This document shows positions 5,972 through 7,557 of a DNA stretch of 7,557 nucleotides, in pieces. A model generated the notes under the pieces. It did not search any database. It had not been told where the DNA came from and saw only the letters and a list, made by a program, of their open reading frames with translations. The position numbers and the translations under genes were made by a program. The stretch comes from Chloroflexota bacterium (GTDB lineage: Bacteria; Chloroflexota; Dehalococcoidia; Bin125), in the NCBI GenBank assembly GCA_026705105.1, contig JAPPBK010000309.1, positions 1 to 7,557 of the forward strand. Reading direction: 5' to 3'. Each line of letters begins with the position of its first letter. Position 1 is the stretch's first letter.

Positions 5972-6332
5972 GCTGCGGGCCGCGACCCTCCACCGCCCGA
6001 TCGGGCACTGCCACCAGCACATTGGCGCGGGACCTCGGCACGAATTCGGAGAACCCGCCCGCTCGCTCGCGCCGGCTCGCCTCCACGCCAATCGTCAAAG
6101 TGTCCGCTCAGCCGCTCGCGTCATCTGCGCCGCGCGCGCCGCCGTCGCGTGATGCCGGGCTTGCCATTTTGCTCGACTCGGGATCAGGTGCCGATTGGCA
6201 TGATCGCCGGGGCGGTAGTGCTACTTCTACGAAGTCTCTTGACATACCAGCTAGTGGTTGCTGCCTCGCCCCGCTCGTCGGGCGACAGATCGCGCACAAG
6301 CGATTCCGATGCCGGATGCAGCCCAAAGAACC

Positions 6333-6368
6333 GCAGGCCTTCGTGTAAGCGCAGCGGTTACGGCCTGC
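6333..6368. repeat. inverted repeat (bulged hairpin)
   Basis: GCAGGCC (6333-6339) pairs with GGCCTGC (6362-6368), and inside it GTAA (6345-6348) pairs with TTAC (6358-6361) after a five-base bulge, leaving a nine-base loop. Eleven base pairs in total. No T-run follows on either strand, so it is not an obvious terminator. Confidence 0.4.
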
Positions 6369-6418
6369 CTGCCACCACCCTTCCGCCATCATCGACCGTC
6401 GACCTTGGCGAGTTTCCT

Positions 6419-6432
6419 GGCGGTCGACCGCC
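6419..6432. repeat. 14-base perfect palindrome
   Basis: GGCGGTCGACCGCC is its own reverse complement. Two more TCGACC hexamers lie upstream at 6392-6397 and 6399-6404. The cluster could be a protein-binding site, but a palindrome of this length is not rare by chance in 7.5 kb of GC-rich DNA. Confidence 0.3.
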
Positions 6433-6657
6433 GGAACATGGTGAGGCAGGCATCCTGGCCGTCGCCGGTCAGTTCGACGGCCGCACGCCTAGGGGCCCCG
6501 TCACGCGGCTCTCGGTGATTGGGCGAGCGGGCAACAGGGGGCATCGATCCGTGAACGGACACCGATTCAACGTGACTCGATGTACGTCCTCACACCAGTG
6601 GTCCCGACGGCCCAGGATCCATTGTCAATGAGATCGGACGTCAAGCGAGCCGTGCGC

Positions 6658-7095
6658 CTAGGTAGCATCGCGCAGCGGATTGACATGCCGTACTCCAGGA
6701 AACCGCCCGAAATCGTGGTCAGCGGAGTACACCGTGGCGCCCCGCTCGATGGCCATGGCAGCGACGTGCGCATCGGATGTCAGGTTGCCGGCGGTCCCAA
6801 CTGCGCCAAGCAGGTTACGCAGGATCGGCCAATGGTGTGCCCCGGGGCCGACCGGCTCGACAAACGGTTGATCAAGCCAGCGATCGACGAACGCGGCAGC
6901 GTCATCTGCATGCAACGGACGCTCGAAGATGCCGGGGTGAGTCGTGATCCTGAGAAAGGCGAGCAGCGATACCCACGGGAGTCCCAGGGTCACGGTTCCG
7001 GATAGCGCCTCTTCCAACCAATCGCGGGCGCGCCCGTGCGAAACCGCGTCCTGGTTGACGGCATAAATCAGCAAATTTGCGTCAACCAGAATCAT
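6658..7095 (-). CDS. vapC: VapC-family PIN-domain ribonuclease toxin
   Basis: An intact 145-residue PIN-domain toxin, expected to cut RNA with Mg2+ when freed from VapB. It opens MILVDANLLIYAV with catalytic Asp5; the middle reads LPWVSLLAFLRITTHPGIF, and the end AGNLTSDAHVAAMAIERGAT, YSADHDFGRFPGVRHVNPL supplies Asp108, Asp126 and Asp128. At the middle acidic position this subfamily has LLAFLRI rather than a clear Glu, which other VapC proteins of this type share. Length and termini are normal. ATG 7095 overlaps the VapB stop in ATGA, so the two are translationally coupled. It is the only gene here ending in TAG; the frame would otherwise extend just ten codons. It is a different VapC subgroup from the broken FitB-like copy at 2244-2666. 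Confidence 0.93.
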   Translation of the reverse strand: MILVDANLLIYAVNQDAVSHGRARDWLEEALSGTVTLGLPWVSLLAFLRITTHPGIFERPLHADDAAAFVDRWLDQPFVEPVGPGAHHWPILRNLLGAVGTAGNLTSDAHVAAMAIERGATVYSADHDFGRFPGVRHVNPLRDAT

Positions 7096-7361
7096 TTCCT
7101 GAGCTGAACCTTACGGGCGAGCTCCTGGTCTTCCAGATGATCCGCTATCCGCAAGGCCCGGTCGAGATCGTGCTGGCCTACCAAGCCGCCAAGCGCGACA
7201 GGTTCCACGCGGTAGGTCCTGGCCGAGGCGGTAATGCGGTCGCCTTGCAGCCCCGCGCGAAGCGCCTCATTGACCACGGCCTTGAACGACCGACCCGAAC
7301 GGTGCGCGATGTCCTTCAGCTGTCTCGCAATCCCATCTTCGATCGTCAACGTGGTTCGCAT
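7092..7361 (-). CDS. vapB: VapB-family ribbon-helix-helix antitoxin
   Basis: An 89-residue antitoxin. The N-terminal ribbon-helix-helix reads MRTTLTIEDGIARQLKDIAH, then RSFKAVVNEALRAGL (about residues 24-38); the rest (ARTYRVEPVALGG, DLDRALRIADHLEDQELARK) should wrap around the VapC active site. By family knowledge VapB blocks VapC and, alone or with it, represses the operon promoter. The ATG at 7361 is preceded by GGGAG at a seven-base distance (plus-strand 7369-7373), and a candidate promoter lies further upstream. The TGA overlaps vapC by four bases. The protein is a clear relative of the interrupted orphan VapB at 3783-4043, which shares the strand and the KAVVN-ALR helix but has a different C-terminus, so it belonged to another pair. 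Confidence 0.9.
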   Translation of the reverse strand: MRTTLTIEDGIARQLKDIAHRSGRSFKAVVNEALRAGLQGDRITASARTYRVEPVALGGLVGQHDLDRALRIADHLEDQELARKVQLRK

Positions 7362-7413
7362 GCCTCCGCTCCCGTTCCTCGTTGGGTGTGCCCCTGCCGG
7401 GGAGTCATCACCG

Positions 7414-7442
7414 CATATAGACCTTAAGCATCATATCATCAA
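7414..7442 (-). promoter_or_regulatory. candidate sigma-70 promoter of vapBC
   Basis: On the minus strand TTGATG (7442-7437) and TATATG (7419-7414) are 17 bases apart, each matching four of six consensus positions, within the AT-richest stretch of this end of the window. The start point would lie near 7407, giving a leader of about 45 bases. A GATGATATGATG direct repeat covers the -35 region and is a possible VapB operator. Confidence 0.5.
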
Positions 7443-7557
7443 ATCGACGTACAGTCGTGACAACGCCTCACGTTGGTCCAACATCCGGACTGCGCACGCG
7501 GCAGGTTCGCGACTCCTCGCCAGTTGCCTTTTGCAGCTCGCCGGTCTCAATCGCCTG
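7443..7557. other. right edge of the window, no feature seen
   Basis: The last 115 bases, upstream of the vapBC promoter, hold no reading frame or structure that I can assign. A gene beginning or ending outside the window cannot be excluded. Confidence 0.3.

Larger units (their letters stand above)
5972..6657. other. long intergenic stretch with inverted repeats and no convincing gene
   Basis: Nearly 690 bases between the hydrolase and vapC, the largest empty stretch here. Open frames exist on both strands but lack ribosome binding sites and recognisable domains. It holds a GCCCGATCGGGC palindrome (5996-6007, 25 bases after the hydrolase stop, no T-run), a bulged hairpin (6333-6368) and a 14-base palindrome (6419-6432). 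A TTGACA at 6239-6244 has no matching -10 box. I found no tRNA or insertion-sequence end. Confidence 0.45.

Noticed and set aside
5945..6113. Open minus-strand stretch reading TLTIGVEASRRERAGGF
   Set aside because: About 55 codons without a stop is expected at this GC content; no start signal and no recognised domain.
6239..6244. Perfect TTGACA -35 box
   Set aside because: No acceptable -10 box at 16-18 bases and no gene follows on this strand.
6184..6360. 57-codon minus-strand stretch beginning after TAA, reading RLHEGLRFFGLHP
   Set aside because: Looks faintly protein-like, but there is no start codon near the beginning, no ribosome binding site and no family I can name.
4428..6500. CTAGGGGCCCCG occurring at 4428-4439 and 6489-6500, with a shorter form at 3008-3018
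   Set aside because: Exact 12-base repeats are expected by chance a few times in a window of this size and composition; the contexts do not correspond.
1..7557. tRNA, rRNA, CRISPR array, integron attC sites or insertion-sequence ends
   Set aside because: Looked for and not seen: no T-arm with a matching acceptor stem, no regularly spaced repeats, no transposase or integrase wording.

Overview
The window is GC-rich bacterial DNA, roughly 60-65% GC by eye. The initiation factor IF-3 looks alphaproteobacterial in its C-domain wording, so I infer an alphaproteobacterium; genus cannot be told. Its main content is a dense cluster of type II toxin-antitoxin (TA) genes on both strands, several visibly decaying, around a two-gene housekeeping block (infC plus an alpha/beta hydrolase).

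Layout. 1-1557 (+): an intact toxin-first higBA pair whose antitoxin is an HTH protein fused to an ImmA/IrrE-type HExxH metallopeptidase. 1574-1723 (+): C-terminal scrap of a PIN-domain (VapC/FitB-like) toxin, directly behind higA. 1724-2243: no recognisable gene. 2244-2920 (-): a Phd/YefM-type antitoxin overlapping a VapC toxin, the toxin carrying an in-frame amber stop at codon 39. 3052-3595 (+): a BrnT-like toxin with an abnormal N-terminus and a BrnA-like antitoxin with an in-frame amber stop at codon 42; a hairpin follows. 3783-4043 (-): a VapB-like antitoxin with an opal stop at codon 16 and no partner toxin. 4044-4368: no clear gene. 4369-5167 (+): infC, which appears to start at a rare ATC codon, has competing hairpins and a mini-ORF in its leader, and encodes IF-3 with a 67-residue Pro/Glu/Ala-rich tail. 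5177-5971 (+): an alpha/beta hydrolase 9 bases behind infC, probably co-transcribed. 5972-6657: no convincing gene, but several inverted repeats. 6658-7361 (-): an intact vapBC pair with an ATGA overlap and a plausible sigma-70 promoter at 7414-7442.

How it fits together. The intact TA pairs lie at the two ends; the loci between are truncated or interrupted by nonsense codons, and in each broken pair at least one partner would be non-functional. This reads as a TA accumulation zone around an essential gene, with modules arriving and decaying. I found no insertion sequence, integrase, tRNA, rRNA or CRISPR array. The least ordinary points are the HTH-metallopeptidase antitoxin, the possibly leaderless higB, the infC leader with its ATC start and tail, and three separate nonsense-interrupted TA genes that otherwise remain well conserved.
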